This document shows, one piece after another, positions 19,518-28,733 of a DNA stretch of 64,000 nucleotides. The stretch lies in NCBI RefSeq assembly GCF_043195125.1, contig NZ_JBAFWR010000004.1; one strand, 5' to 3'. How positions within the stretch are numbered: position 1 is the stretch's first letter; each line of letters opens with the position of its first letter. The stretch is from NCEH01 sp043195125. GTDB lineage: Bacteria > Pseudomonadota > Alphaproteobacteria > Rhizobiales > Xanthobacteraceae. The position numbers were made by a program, and so were the translations under genes. The notes under the pieces were generated by a model. It ran no database searches, was not told the origin of the DNA, and saw nothing but the letters and a program-made list of their open reading frames with translations.

Positions 19518-19633
19518 CTTCTCGTCTCCTCTCCCGCGCGGGGTCAAGGCCCGCGGGTCAAGTCCTTCGGCGAGGGGATGGTGCTGGCCCGTCCTGAAGG
19601 AGGCCGCCATCCTGTTCCCGCCACGCTGTGCTT

Positions 19634-19684
19634 GGAGCATTTCCAGATCTAAAAAGTCGAGAAACTTTTTCTGGAATTGCTCTA
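19634..19684. repeat. Long imperfect palindrome between iscS-type gene and sufB
   Basis: GAGCATTTCCAGATCTAAAAAGT on one side (written here as GAGCATTTCC, AGATCT, AAAAAGT) pairs with ACTTTTTCTGGAATTGCTC on the other, giving a roughly 20-bp stem. The outer arm includes the stop codon of the upstream desulfurase gene. It resembles the GAGCA...TGCTC intergenic palindromes common in this bacterial order and may act as an mRNA processing or partial termination site. Confidence 0.6.
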
Positions 19685-20869
19685 AGCCGCCCGTTCCGGG
19701 CGGTTCCTGACGCGCGGTACGGTGCGGCCGATGGCCGCCAGCGCCGCGTCGATATCTTCGTTCGTGCTCGACCAGCCGAGCGACAGGCGGATCGCACCGC
19801 GCGCTTCGTCTTCCGCGAGCCCCATGGCTTTGAGCACATGGGATGCACCGACCTTGCCCGAGGAGCAGGCGGACCCCGCGCTCACCGATAGATGGGCAAG
19901 ATCGAGGGCGATCACCAGGGTTTCGGCCTTGATACCGGGAAATATAACACAGGCGGTGTTCGGCAGGCGCGCGACATTCGCGCCGAGCACAACCGCGTCC
20001 GGCACCAAGGCGGCGATGCCCGCCTCCAGCCTGTCCCGCAAAGCGGAAAGGCGCGCCGCCTCTCCCACCAGATCCGCCCGCGCGGCGCGGGCCGCCGCGC
20101 CGAAGCCCACGAGGGCGGCGACATTCTCCGTGCCGGCGCGCCGGCCCCGCTCTTGCCCGCCGCCGGCGATCAACGGCTGGCGCACGAGCGTATCGCCGTG
20201 CCCCGCCACCAGCGCGCCCGCGCCCTGGGGGCCGCCCATCTTGTGGGAGGACAAGGTGAGGAAATCCGCGCCCAGCGCCGCCATGTCGAGAGGAAGGCGC
20301 CCGGCGCCCTGGACCGCGTCGCAATGCACCACCGCGCCGCGCGCTTGCGCCAGCGCCGCCACCTCCGCCACGGGCTGGAGAATGCCGGTCTCGTTATTGG
20401 CCAGCATCACCGACACCAGCGCCTGCCGCCCGGCCGCCGCGTGGCGCGCGAGCGCCGCGTCCAGCGCATCGAGATCGATGCGGCCATCGGTGTCCAAAGG
20501 AAGGGTTTCGACCTGCTCCTGCGCGAAGCGATGGCCGTGCAGCACGGAGGGATGCTCGCCCGCGCTTGCGAGAAGAACGTCGCAGGTCACCCGGCGGCCG
20601 CGCACTTCGAGGGCGGGATGGAGCGCCAGCGCATTGGCCTCGCTCGCCCCGGAGGTGAAGACGATGCCGCGCGGATCGGCGCCCGTGAGCGCGGCGATCT
20701 CCATGCGCGCCTGTTCCACGCGCTGGCGCGCGGCGCGCCCGTCCGCATGAATGGAGGAGGCGTTGCCGCCCCGGTCCAGGGCATCGATCATGGCGTCCCG
20801 CGCCTGCGGCCGCAGGGGCGAGGTGGCATTGTGGTCGAGGAACACCCGGGAGGATGGCGCCGCGCTCAT
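19682..20869 (-). CDS. Cysteine desulfurase, IscS/NifS (group I) type
   Basis: A 395-residue PLP enzyme: FLDHNATSPLRPQARDAM at the N-terminus, PLP lysine in LSSHKMGGPQGAG, and the mobile cysteine loop SAGSACSSGKVGASHV, which marks group I (NifS/IscS-like) desulfurases as distinct from sufS at 14380. Alphaproteobacterial suf operons often begin with such a gene. The ATG at 20869 (MSAAPSSRVFLDH) has AAAGG upstream; longer frames add unrelated sequence. An Irr-type box lies about 175 bp upstream. Confidence 0.93.
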   Translation of the reverse strand: MSAAPSSRVFLDHNATSPLRPQARDAMIDALDRGGNASSIHADGRAARQRVEQARMEIAALTGADPRGIVFTSGASEANALALHPALEVRGRRVTCDVLLASAGEHPSVLHGHRFAQEQVETLPLDTDGRIDLDALDAALARHAAAGRQALVSVMLANNETGILQPVAEVAALAQARGAVVHCDAVQGAGRLPLDMAALGADFLTLSSHKMGGPQGAGALVAGHGDTLVRQPLIAGGGQERGRRAGTENVAALVGFGAAARAARADLVGEAARLSALRDRLEAGIAALVPDAVVLGANVARLPNTACVIFPGIKAETLVIALDLAHLSVSAGSACSSGKVGASHVLKAMGLAEDEARGAIRLSLGWSSTNEDIDAALAAIGRTVPRVRNRPERAA

Positions 20870-21043
20870 GGCCGCAGCCTTTGGTGTATCGTCACGGCCT
20901 TCTCCAAGCCCCGTCCCGGCGCTGCGGCAGAGCGCGCACCTTGGACCAAAAGCTTGCAATTGGGCATCGTCTCATCCATATGTCAGACTTCATCCGTCTC
21001 TGCCCCGCAGCGTTGTTACCATCGCGCGGCCGGAAGGGATAAA

Positions 21044-21058
21044 TTAGAATTATTCTAA
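21044..21058. promoter_or_regulatory. Iron-control element (Irr box) candidate
   Basis: TTAGAATTATTCTAA is an inverted repeat, TTAGAA-N3-TTCTAA, matching the ICE motif recognised by the haem-responsive regulator Irr in Hyphomicrobiales. It lies in the divergent region between the desulfurase/suf genes (minus strand) and the alpha/beta hydrolase (plus strand), in a short AT-rich patch. Iron control of suf by Irr and RirA is known in rhizobia; no irr or rirA gene is in this window. Confidence 0.75.
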
Positions 21059-21190
21059 ATAGATAGGGCGGCGTCCAGGCCAAGTCAAGGCGTCCTCGCG
21101 AAGACGTCTTTGGGCAGGTTCGTGTTTCGGCCCGGCCGAAAAGCATCTGCCCCGCCTTTGCTGCTGCCCGCCGAGAGGTTGCGGACGTCC

Positions 21191-21853
21191 ATGCCAGAAG
21201 TCATCTTCACCGGCGAGAAGGGGCGGCTTGAGGGTCGCTATCAGCCCGCAAAGACACGCAATTCCCCCATCGCGATTATTCTTCATCCGCACCCGCAGTT
21301 CGGCGGCACGATGAACAATCCCGTCGTGTACAACCTTTACTATCAGTTCGTGAACCGCGGCTTCTCGGTGCTGCGCTTCAATTTTCGGGGCGTCGGCCGC
21401 AGCCAGGGCTCGTTCGACCATGGCCCAGGCGAACTCTCCGACGCCGCCGCCGCGCTCGACTGGGCGCAGTCGGTGAACCCGGATGCGCGCGCCTGCTGGA
21501 TCGCCGGCGTGTCCTTCGGCGCCTGGATCGGCATGCAGCTGCTGATGCGCCGGCCGGAGGTGGAAGGCTTCATCTCCATCGCCGCGCCCGCGAACCTGTT
21601 CGACTTCTCCTTCCTGGCGCCCTGCCCCTCCTCCGGCTTGTTCGTCCACGGCGATAAGGACGCGGTGGTGCCGACCACGGCGGTCGCCACCCTGGTGGAA
21701 AAGCTGAAGACCCAGAAGGGCATCGTCATCGAGCAGCAGATCGTGCCGGGCGCGAACCACTTCTTCGACGGCAAGACCGACGAGCTGATGAATGTGGTCG
21801 GCACCTATCTCGACAAGCGCCTCCCCGGCGCCCGCACCACCAGCGCCGCCTGA
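21191..21853 (+). CDS. Alpha/beta hydrolase
   Basis: A 220-residue hydrolase of the short dienelactone-hydrolase-like group. The oxyanion segment is IILHPHPQFGGTMNNPVVYN, the nucleophile elbow is AGVSFGAWIG (Gly-Val-Ser-Phe-Gly), the acid is in FVHGDKDAVVP and the histidine in PGANHFFDGK, so the triad is complete. The HPHPxxGGxMxxxV motif is typical of a conserved proteobacterial family of unknown substrate. The ATG at 21191 is preceded by GAGAGG; the longer frame from 21110 adds sequence without family features. Confidence 0.86.
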   Translation: MPEVIFTGEKGRLEGRYQPAKTRNSPIAIILHPHPQFGGTMNNPVVYNLYYQFVNRGFSVLRFNFRGVGRSQGSFDHGPGELSDAAAALDWAQSVNPDARACWIAGVSFGAWIGMQLLMRRPEVEGFISIAAPANLFDFSFLAPCPSSGLFVHGDKDAVVPTTAVATLVEKLKTQKGIVIEQQIVPGANHFFDGKTDELMNVVGTYLDKRLPGARTTSAA

Positions 21854-21890
21854 GGGTTCCCCCGCCGCGCTGCGGTCTCGCAAAGCCCCC

Positions 21891-21930
21891 CTCCCTACCC
21901 CTCTCCCGTTTGCGGGGGAGGGGTAGGGAG
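21891..21930. repeat. Palindromic intergenic repeat, copy 3
   Basis: A 40-nt hairpin (CTCCCTACCCCTCTCCCG, TT, TGCGGGGGAGGGGTAGGGAG) between the convergent hydrolase and anmK genes. It is the longest member of the family seen at 15653 and 15744 and could serve as a bidirectional terminator structure. Confidence 0.65.
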
Positions 21931-21959
21931 CGGGAACGCGGCAGTGCAATCCCTTCCCC

Positions 21960-23072
21960 TTAATCGGGCGAGAATACCACCCCACCCGTGAGCGGCTCCG
22001 GCGCGCCTGTGGTGGAAGGAAACGTCAGCGGCAGCCCGCGCAGGGTGCGTACCGCCAGGAAGCCGAAGGCATGGGCCTCCAGCGCATCGGCGGACCAGCC
22101 CATGGCCTCCGCCGGCACCACCGGCCGCCCGAGCCGCGCTTCCAGCATCGCCATGAGCGTCGGATTGCGCGCGCCGCCGCCGCCGACGATCCAGCGCTCC
22201 GGCACCGCCGGCAGGATGGGGACGATGGCCGCGACCGATGCCGCCGTGATGGCGGCAAGGGTCGCCGCGCCATCTTCAGTGCGATAGCCGTCGAGCTTCA
22301 CCCGCTCCGCCACAAAGGCGCGAAACGCGTTGCGATCGAGGGATTTGGGCGGCGGCAGCGCGAAGAAGGGATGGTCCAGCACGCGCAAGACCGCATCCTC
22401 ATCCACCTCCCCCGCCGCAGACAGGGCCCCGTCCGCATCGAAGGGGATGCCGGTGCGGGCGAACACGAAATCATCCAGCAGCGCGTTGCCGGGGCCGGTA
22501 TCGCAGGCGATCGGGTCGGCCGCGCCGTCGATGACCGTGACGTTCGCCACCCCGCCGATATTGAGCACCGCCACCGGGCCGGTCATGTCGCGCGCGCGCA
22601 CCAAGGCCTGGTGGAACACCGGCACCAGCGGCGCCCCCTGCCCGCCCGCCGCCACGTCGGCCGCGCGGAAATCACCCACCACCGTCGCCCCCAAGTCCCG
22701 CGCGAGCGCTTGGCCGAGCCCGAGCTGCACGGTGAGGCGGGCTTGCGGCCGATGAAACACCGTCTGTCCGTGGAAGCCGATCACGTCCAAATCGCCGGGC
22801 GTGAGGCGCATCTGGTCCAGCAGGGCGCGCACGGCCTCGGCGTGAAGGGTGGTGATGCGGTCTTCCGCCTCCGCCAGGGCGCCCGGCCGGGCCTCGCGGG
22901 AATTCACGCCGCGCGCATCGTTCATCGCCTGTTCCAGCAAGGCCCGCATGGGCGGCGCATAGGGATAGGTGGCCGAGGGGCCGAGCCAGAACACGCGCTC
23001 GCCGTCGGTCTCGATCAAGGCAGCATCGATGCCGTCCATGGACGTGCCGCTCATCAGCCCCAGAGCCCGCAT
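21960..23072 (-). CDS. anmK: Anhydro-N-acetylmuramic acid kinase AnmK
   Basis: Kinase (370 residues) that opens and phosphorylates 1,6-anhydro-MurNAc during recycling of cell-wall fragments. It begins MRALGLMSGTSMDGIDAALI, the family's ATP-binding start, and carries VIGFHGQTVFHRP, LNIGGVANVTV, CDTGPGNALLDD and the C-terminal VGGGGARNPTLM. It is divergent from tyrS with 75 bp between the two starts. Confidence 0.95.
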   Translation of the reverse strand: MRALGLMSGTSMDGIDAALIETDGERVFWLGPSATYPYAPPMRALLEQAMNDARGVNSREARPGALAEAEDRITTLHAEAVRALLDQMRLTPGDLDVIGFHGQTVFHRPQARLTVQLGLGQALARDLGATVVGDFRAADVAAGGQGAPLVPVFHQALVRARDMTGPVAVLNIGGVANVTVIDGAADPIACDTGPGNALLDDFVFARTGIPFDADGALSAAGEVDEDAVLRVLDHPFFALPPPKSLDRNAFRAFVAERVKLDGYRTEDGAATLAAITAASVAAIVPILPAVPERWIVGGGGARNPTLMAMLEARLGRPVVPAEAMGWSADALEAHAFGFLAVRTLRGLPLTFPSTTGAPEPLTGGVVFSPD

Positions 23073-23147
23073 GCGCTTCTCCCCGATGCAATCGCGCGTG
23101 AGACCTGTTACACCAGCCGCCTTTCCAAAGCCTGCTGTGCGGACCTC

Positions 23148-24392
23148 ATGACTGCCTTTCGCTCCGATTTCCTGCGCACCCTCGATGAGCGCGGCTATAT
23201 TCACCAGTGTTCCGATGCCGAGCGCCTGGACGCCAAGGCGTGCGAAGGGCCGATCACCGCTTATATCGGCTTCGACGCCACGGCCTCTTCCCTGCATGCC
23301 GGGCACCTGCTCTCCATCATGATGCTGCGCACGCTCCAGCGCACCGGGCACAATCCCATCGCGCTCATGGGCGGCGGCACCACCAAAATCGGCGACCCGT
23401 CCGGCAAGGACGAAGCCCGCAAGATGCTCACGGACGCGCAGATCGACGCCAACATCGGCTCGATCCGCAAGGTGTTCGAGCGGTTCCTGGATTTCTCCGC
23501 CGGCGCGAAGATGGAGAACAATGCGGCCTGGCTGGACGAGCTGAAATATATCCCGCTGCTGCGGGAAGTGGGGCCACACTTCACCATCAACCGCATGCTG
23601 ACCTTCGATTCGGTGAAGCTGCGGCTGGAGCGCGAGCAGCCGCTGACCTTCCTCGAATTCAACTACATGATCCTGCAGGCCTACGATTTCGTGGAGCTGA
23701 ACAAGCGCCACGGCTGCATTTTGCAGATGGGCGGCTCGGACCAGTGGGGCAATATCGTCAACGGCATGGAGCTGGGCCGCCGCATGCACGGCGCGGACCT
23801 GTTCGCGCTCACGACTCCCCTGCTCACCACCTCCTCGGGCGCCAAGATGGGCAAGACCGCCGGCGGCGCCGTGTGGCTCGATGCGGACCTGCTGAGCCCC
23901 TATGAATATTGGCAATATTGGCGCAACAGCGGGGATGCGGACGTGGTCCGCTTCCTCAAGCTGTTCACCGAATTGCCGCTGGACGAGATCGCCCGCCTGG
24001 GTGCGCTTGAGGGCCAGGAAATCAATCTCGCGAAGGAGATCCTCGCCACCGAGGCCACCGCCCTGCTGCACGGCCGCGCCGCCGCCGAGGAGGCCAAGGC
24101 CACCGCCCGCACCACATTCGAAGAGGGCGCGCTTGCGGTGAACCTGCCGAGCATCGACATCGGCACGGGGCAATTGGAAGCCGGCCTGCCGGCTGCAGGC
24201 GCCTTCGTTGCCGCTGGCCTCGTCGCTTCCACCAGCGAGGCGCGCCGCCAGATCAAGGGCGGCGGGCTGAAGGTGAACGACGCCACCCTGACCGACGAAA
24301 AGGCCGTGCTCGGCCTGCAGGATCTCACGGCGGAGGGCGTCATCAAGCTCTCGCTCGGCAAGAAGAAGCACGTGCTCCTGCGCCCGGTGTGA
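23148..24392 (+). CDS. tyrS: Tyrosyl-tRNA synthetase
   Basis: Class I synthetase of 414 residues. It has YIGFDATASSLHAGHL (HIGH-equivalent HAGH), the tyrosine-binding NYMILQAYDF and GGSDQWGNIVNG, the KMSKS-equivalent AKMGKTAGG, and a C-terminal S4 RNA-binding domain (STSEARRQIKGGGLKVND). The ATG at 23148 (MTAFRSDFLRTLDERGY) fits family alignments; the frame continues open far upstream but only as antisense to anmK. Confidence 0.97.
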   Translation: MTAFRSDFLRTLDERGYIHQCSDAERLDAKACEGPITAYIGFDATASSLHAGHLLSIMMLRTLQRTGHNPIALMGGGTTKIGDPSGKDEARKMLTDAQIDANIGSIRKVFERFLDFSAGAKMENNAAWLDELKYIPLLREVGPHFTINRMLTFDSVKLRLEREQPLTFLEFNYMILQAYDFVELNKRHGCILQMGGSDQWGNIVNGMELGRRMHGADLFALTTPLLTTSSGAKMGKTAGGAVWLDADLLSPYEYWQYWRNSGDADVVRFLKLFTELPLDEIARLGALEGQEINLAKEILATEATALLHGRAAAEEAKATARTTFEEGALAVNLPSIDIGTGQLEAGLPAAGAFVAAGLVASTSEARRQIKGGGLKVNDATLTDEKAVLGLQDLTAEGVIKLSLGKKKHVLLRPV

Positions 24393-24405
24393 TGAGCGCC
24401 CCATA

Positions 24406-24433
24406 AAAAAGGCTCCCCTGCGGGAGCCTTTTT
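24406..24433. terminator. Bidirectional rho-independent terminator
   Basis: AAAAA-GGCTCCC-CTGC-GGGAGCC-TTTTT between tyrS (plus) and the PRC-barrel gene (minus), which converge here. A 7-bp stem, tight loop and T tracts on both strands allow termination in both directions. Confidence 0.9.
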
Positions 24434-24450
24434 CACGTCAGATGGAGCGA

Positions 24451-24855
24451 TCAGCTCTTCCAGCGGCCTTCATACTTGAACTCGGGCGCGGCCTTCAGCT
24501 GGTCCTTGGTGGCGTTCATCATCGCCGACCACTTCTTGTCGCTCTCGGAATAGGCGATCTTCACCGCATTGGGGCGCACGATCACGTAGCGCTCTCCCAT
24601 GCCCAGGAAGCCGCCGACCGAGAGGATGTAGCCGGCCAGTTCGCCCTGGGAGAGGATGAGATCCTTGATCTCGCCCACGGTCTCCTTCTCGCCGTTCATC
24701 ACCTTCAGCCCGACGAGGTTGTAGCTCAGCACGTCGGTCGGCTTCGCGGTGACGAAAGCGTCGGACTGAACGGCCACAGCACTCTGCGCCATCACAGAGC
24801 TGACAGGCGCTGCGATCAGGGAAACGGCGGTCATGGCGAGTAGGATCTTGCGCAT
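24451..24855 (-). CDS. Exported PRC-barrel domain protein
   Basis: A 134-residue protein with a Sec signal peptide (MRKILLAMTAVSLIAAPVSS, cleavage likely near VMAQS). The single PRC-barrel domain follows (LSYNLVGLKVMNGEKETVGE, IKDLILSQGELAGYILSVGG). Small periplasmic PRC-barrel proteins are commonly stress-induced in rhizobia. The EcfG-type promoter 32-58 bp upstream fits that. The ATG at 24855 follows AGGAGCAATA. Precise function is unknown. Confidence 0.85.
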   Translation of the reverse strand: MRKILLAMTAVSLIAAPVSSVMAQSAVAVQSDAFVTAKPTDVLSYNLVGLKVMNGEKETVGEIKDLILSQGELAGYILSVGGFLGMGERYVIVRPNAVKIAYSESDKKWSAMMNATKDQLKAAPEFKYEGRWKS

Positions 24856-24886
24856 TATTATTGCTCCTGCATGAAATTGCATGACA

Positions 24887-24913
24887 GGAACTCTATTGTG
24901 CACAATAAGTTCC
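24887..24913 (-). promoter_or_regulatory. EcfG (general stress response) promoter, palindromic
   Basis: On the minus strand the sequence reads GGAAC-N17-GTT, the consensus for the alphaproteobacterial general stress sigma factor EcfG, placed so that transcription would begin about 25 nt before the PRC-barrel ATG. The element is nearly a perfect palindrome around ATTGTGCACAAT, so the plus strand also reads GGAAC-N17-GTT, pointing toward the 3' end of the AsmA-like gene. Confidence 0.72.
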
Positions 24914-25002
24914 CAGCCCAATAACTGGAGCTTGGGCGTGAGACGGCCGAATTACCTGGCCGACAGTCATTCTCAGCTGTGGCTTTACTGGTGTTAGCCG
25001 CG

Positions 25003-28000
25003 TCACCGCACCGGGGGCGTATCGCTGGAATCTCGGAACTCGAACATCTTGCGCAGGAAGCCCGGCGCCACGGCGGACAGGGGATTGACGCGCAACGTCG
25101 GCCCGCTCATGGGCCCCGCGATCTCGAAGGTCACGCCCACGAGCCCCTCGTTCGGCCCTCCGCCCAGCAGCATGCCGATGACCGGCACCTTGCTGAACAG
25201 ATTGTTCAGGCCATAGGCCGGCACATAGGTGCCGCGCATGGAGATGCGCTCCGCGGCGAAATCGATGGTGCCGTCCACGGTGACGCCCGCGACCGGCCCC
25301 CAGATCGCGCCTTCGCGAATGGTCACGCTGCCCGGTGTGCGGATGAACTTGGCCTGCGCCTTCTGGAACACGGCCGTGCCCGGCTCCTGGCGGCCGGTGG
25401 AATCGCGCGCGGCCGCGCTGAGGCTTTCCAGCCCCGGCTCGCCCCGCACCACGAAATCGCGGATGTTCAGCGTGCCTTCCTGGGGCGAGTTGTCGCCGCG
25501 CGGGGGGTCCACCACCACCCACATATCGCCGCCCTCGATCTTGGGATAGATCTCCAGGAAGCGCAGCACCGCGCCGGCGTCCGAGGTGCGCAGGAACAGC
25601 GCCCGCCGGCCCGCATCCGTATTGCGGATCTCGCCCGCCAGATTGCCCTCGCGCCCCACCTTGGCGCTCAGCGAGAAGGCGCGCAATTCCACGCCGCGCC
25701 GGCTCACGGTGAGGTCCATCTGGCGCAGCACCTCCCCGTTGTTGCCGGTGAGGGCGCCGATCTTCGCCTCCACATCCACATCCTGGTTGCGCGGCGGCTT
25801 GCCGGTCTTGGGGTCCTTGGGCGCGGCGGGGCTGCCGACGAGGCTTTTCATGATGCCGCGCGCGTCCACCACGTCGCCGGTGATGCGTACCCGCAGCACG
25901 TCGCCGGAGCGGTCGGCCTTCAGGCTGGCGCGATCGCCGTCGGAAAGCTGGAAGGTGGGGAAATTGGCCGCGTTCACGTCCCCGTTGTCGGCCAGTTCCA
26001 GCGATCCCTTGATGAGCGCGCCGGACCCGTCGAGCACCAGTTCGTTGATCTTGATGCGCGTGCCCGTGTCGATCGTGGAGAAGCGCGCTTTCAGCGGCCG
26101 CCCGGCCGGCTTGGAAAGGCCGGGGATGAGATCGGAGATGCGGGCCGCGGTCAGGTCCAGCTCGATATTGGCCTTGGTCTCGTTATTGTTGGTGGTTCCC
26201 ACCAGTTTCAGCAGCACCGGCCCGGACACGGCCGTAAGGCCGATACCGATCTTGCTGCGCGCGGAATCGTCCAGCGTGGCGTTGACGCGCAGGTCGGCGT
26301 CGGCCTGGTCCTTCTTTTTCTCATATTCGAAGGTCGCGGGCGCCCCGGCGAGCTTGCCCTCGCCGCGCAGCAGGATGCCGGCCGGCGTCGCGAACACGGA
26401 AACCGTCGCGTTTTCCATGCGCTGGCCGGCGAACACGTTGTCGACGCCGAAATCGGTCAGCGTCGCCTCCACCGAATAATCGGTATCGGCCGGGTCGGCG
26501 ACCTTGCGGAAATGGATGTTGATCTGCACCAGGGCCGAGAGGCGCCCGCGGGTGGTGGCGGGATCATAGGCGGCGCCGGCCGGTCCCTTCAGCGCGTCCA
26601 TGCCCAGAACTTCGATGCCGGCGTCGGCGGGGCCGTCGATCTTCACCCGGATCTGGCTGCGCGGCTCGCGGGGGAAATAATCGGGCATGAAGAACACGCC
26701 GTCGGTCATGGCGAGCTTGCGATTGCCGGGCGTGACCACCGTGCCCTCGGGCAGGTTCACCCGCACTGTGCGGCCGGTGACGACCACATTGAGCTTGGCA
26801 TCGCGGATCGGCGGCAGGCCCTTCAGCGCCTGGATGGTGAAGCCGCTGCCGCTCATTTCCAGATGCACCGCATCGTCGGGCAGCGGAATTTCCTTCTGGC
26901 CGATGAGGTCCAGCGGCATGTTCACGACGATGGTGGAGCCATCAATCGTGCCGCCGGTGACATTCTCCAGCACGAACGTGCGCGCCGGCGGAGCGATGGA
27001 GACCGGCCAGAAGCGGCGCACCGTGCTGGACGGCATGCGCGAGCCCACCGCATTCAGCTTGATGGCCGGCACGTCGATGCCGAAATCCACCATGCCGGAA
27101 AAGCTGAGGCCGCCGGCCGCGCTGGCGAGCCCGCCGCGCTCGAACAGCAATTGCTTGTTGGGCGGCGTGTAGCGCCCGACCACATCCACCGATGTGAGCA
27201 CCAGCGGCGGATCAGGCATTTCCGGGCCAGCGAACACCACTTCGCGCTGCCGCAGGGTGTAGGGCCAGTCCTGGTCGGCGGCGGCGGGCACCTTCACTTC
27301 GCCCTGCAAGGCCACCTTGTTGGCATTCTTGCTGGCCATCAATTGGTCGATCGCCACCACGCGGCGCTGCGGGTCCAGCGTCAGCGCCAGTTCGGCGCCG
27401 TCCAGGGTGAAGCGTTCCAGCTCGTCCTCGCCATTGCCGATCTGGCCGGCGCCGAGCTGCACCTTGGCACTGGCGGCGCGCACGTTGCCGTCGAGGGCGA
27501 GGCGCGCATTGAGCGAAGCGGACAGGGGCATGTCCATATAGAAGCGCCGCCAATCCTGGCTGAACGCCTGGACCAGGTCGCGCGTCGAGACATCCTTGAG
27601 GTCGAGAACGACCGTGCGCTCGCGGTCGGCAACCGGGCCGATGGTTGCGACCAGGGTGGCCGTGCTGTGCGGGCTCTTCACCGTGAAGGTCAGCACCACG
27701 CCGCCGTGGGAGGGGCGCGCGAGGCGGATCGAGATGTCGTCGAACGTCACCTTGCGGCCGCTCGCCTCGTTCTGCACCACCAGCGTGCCGTCCTTGAGGC
27801 CCACGTCCTGCAGCGCCCCGCCGTCGAGGCCGCCGCGCTCCAATTGCTCCAGCCATTGGGCGAGCCCCTTGAGCACCAGCGGATCCGCCATCTGCTCGCG
27901 CGTGGCGCCCGAGGCAAGGACTGAGGGAGCCTGGGCCGAGGGAGCCTGCGCGGCGGGAGTTTGGGCGGTGGGTGCGCTCGAACCGCCGGACGTGGCGGCG

Positions 28001-28599
28001 GGCGCCTGCGTGGCGGGCGCTTTCCCGGCGGGGGCCGTCGCGGGGCTCAGGGGCGGCACCAGCGGCTCGCCGGTCGATGTCGTGGTGATGGCCTTCGCGC
28101 CCTTGCCGGTCGCCACCGCGACCGAGCCGGAGGCCGCGATTTTCACCGTCATTTCCGCGCCGATCAAATCTATTCTGCGCGCGCGCGGCGACAGCGTCAG
28201 GAGGCTGCCTTCCAACTCCACCTCGGCACTCGGGGCGCTGGCGACGAGTTCATTTCCCGGCCCGGTGACGCGAATGTCGTGCACGATGACGACCGAGCGC
28301 CCCTCCTCCATGGTCTCCATCGTGGTGGAGCCGATCTTCACCCTGTAGTTCGCACCCAGGCGTTCCTCGATGGCGCGTTCGATATAGGGCGTGGCGAGGT
28401 TTGCGGTGACGACGCCTTGCGAGATCAACCCATAGAGTGTGAGCGACGCGATACCACCGACGGCGAACACGCCCACCAGCAGCCACATGGCAAGACGCGC
28501 GACCCGGCTGCGCGGCACCAGCGCGCCGGCGATGCCTTGCAGGCGCGATCGCCGCACATGCCGTTCGCCCGGCTTGAGCTGCCTCGCGTTTTCGCTCAT
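25003..28599 (-). CDS. Large AsmA-like inner-membrane-anchored protein (DUF3971/YhdP type)
   Basis: A 1198-residue protein with one N-terminal transmembrane helix (about residues 36-58, MWLLVGVFAVGGIASLTLYG) and a very long periplasmic part rich in short beta strands. The C-terminus (VTFEIAGPMSGPTLRVNPLS, then AVAPGFLRKMFEF) is the AsmA-like C-terminal signature. An Ala/Pro-rich spacer at about residues 185-230 separates two parts. AsmA/YhdP/TamB-type proteins are thought to form hydrophobic grooves that carry lipids from inner to outer membrane. It is divergent from bcp. Confidence 0.88.
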   Translation of the reverse strand: MSENARQLKPGERHVRRSRLQGIAGALVPRSRVARLAMWLLVGVFAVGGIASLTLYGLISQGVVTANLATPYIERAIEERLGANYRVKIGSTTMETMEEGRSVVIVHDIRVTGPGNELVASAPSAEVELEGSLLTLSPRARRIDLIGAEMTVKIAASGSVAVATGKGAKAITTTSTGEPLVPPLSPATAPAGKAPATQAPAATSGGSSAPTAQTPAAQAPSAQAPSVLASGATREQMADPLVLKGLAQWLEQLERGGLDGGALQDVGLKDGTLVVQNEASGRKVTFDDISIRLARPSHGGVVLTFTVKSPHSTATLVATIGPVADRERTVVLDLKDVSTRDLVQAFSQDWRRFYMDMPLSASLNARLALDGNVRAASAKVQLGAGQIGNGEDELERFTLDGAELALTLDPQRRVVAIDQLMASKNANKVALQGEVKVPAAADQDWPYTLRQREVVFAGPEMPDPPLVLTSVDVVGRYTPPNKQLLFERGGLASAAGGLSFSGMVDFGIDVPAIKLNAVGSRMPSSTVRRFWPVSIAPPARTFVLENVTGGTIDGSTIVVNMPLDLIGQKEIPLPDDAVHLEMSGSGFTIQALKGLPPIRDAKLNVVVTGRTVRVNLPEGTVVTPGNRKLAMTDGVFFMPDYFPREPRSQIRVKIDGPADAGIEVLGMDALKGPAGAAYDPATTRGRLSALVQINIHFRKVADPADTDYSVEATLTDFGVDNVFAGQRMENATVSVFATPAGILLRGEGKLAGAPATFEYEKKKDQADADLRVNATLDDSARSKIGIGLTAVSGPVLLKLVGTTNNNETKANIELDLTAARISDLIPGLSKPAGRPLKARFSTIDTGTRIKINELVLDGSGALIKGSLELADNGDVNAANFPTFQLSDGDRASLKADRSGDVLRVRITGDVVDARGIMKSLVGSPAAPKDPKTGKPPRNQDVDVEAKIGALTGNNGEVLRQMDLTVSRRGVELRAFSLSAKVGREGNLAGEIRNTDAGRRALFLRTSDAGAVLRFLEIYPKIEGGDMWVVVDPPRGDNSPQEGTLNIRDFVVRGEPGLESLSAAARDSTGRQEPGTAVFQKAQAKFIRTPGSVTIREGAIWGPVAGVTVDGTIDFAAERISMRGTYVPAYGLNNLFSKVPVIGMLLGGGPNEGLVGVTFEIAGPMSGPTLRVNPLSAVAPGFLRKMFEFRDSSDTPPVR

Positions 28600-28733
28600 C
28601 CCTATGCAACCCTCCGCGTGCCGACTGGCGCCCCCGCGCCCGCATGGTGCGGCGCCAGAATGTACGATCCTGTTCCCCAGGCAAGGGCATCTGGCTCAGG
28701 CGGTATGACACCGACACGTCGAAAGGAAGGCAC

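Noticed and set aside
19682..20324. One giant protein joining the desulfurase region and SufB in an open minus-strand frame
   Set aside because: SufB and the desulfurase are in different frames; the sequence before the SufB ATG at 19517 has no domain, and a proper ribosome site marks that ATG.
24979..27924. A very long open frame on the plus strand opposite the AsmA-like gene
   Set aside because: High GC content leaves antisense frames open. Its composition (His/Arg/Gly-rich, no domains) is that of a shadow, and the minus-strand frame has a signal anchor and an AsmA-type C-terminus.
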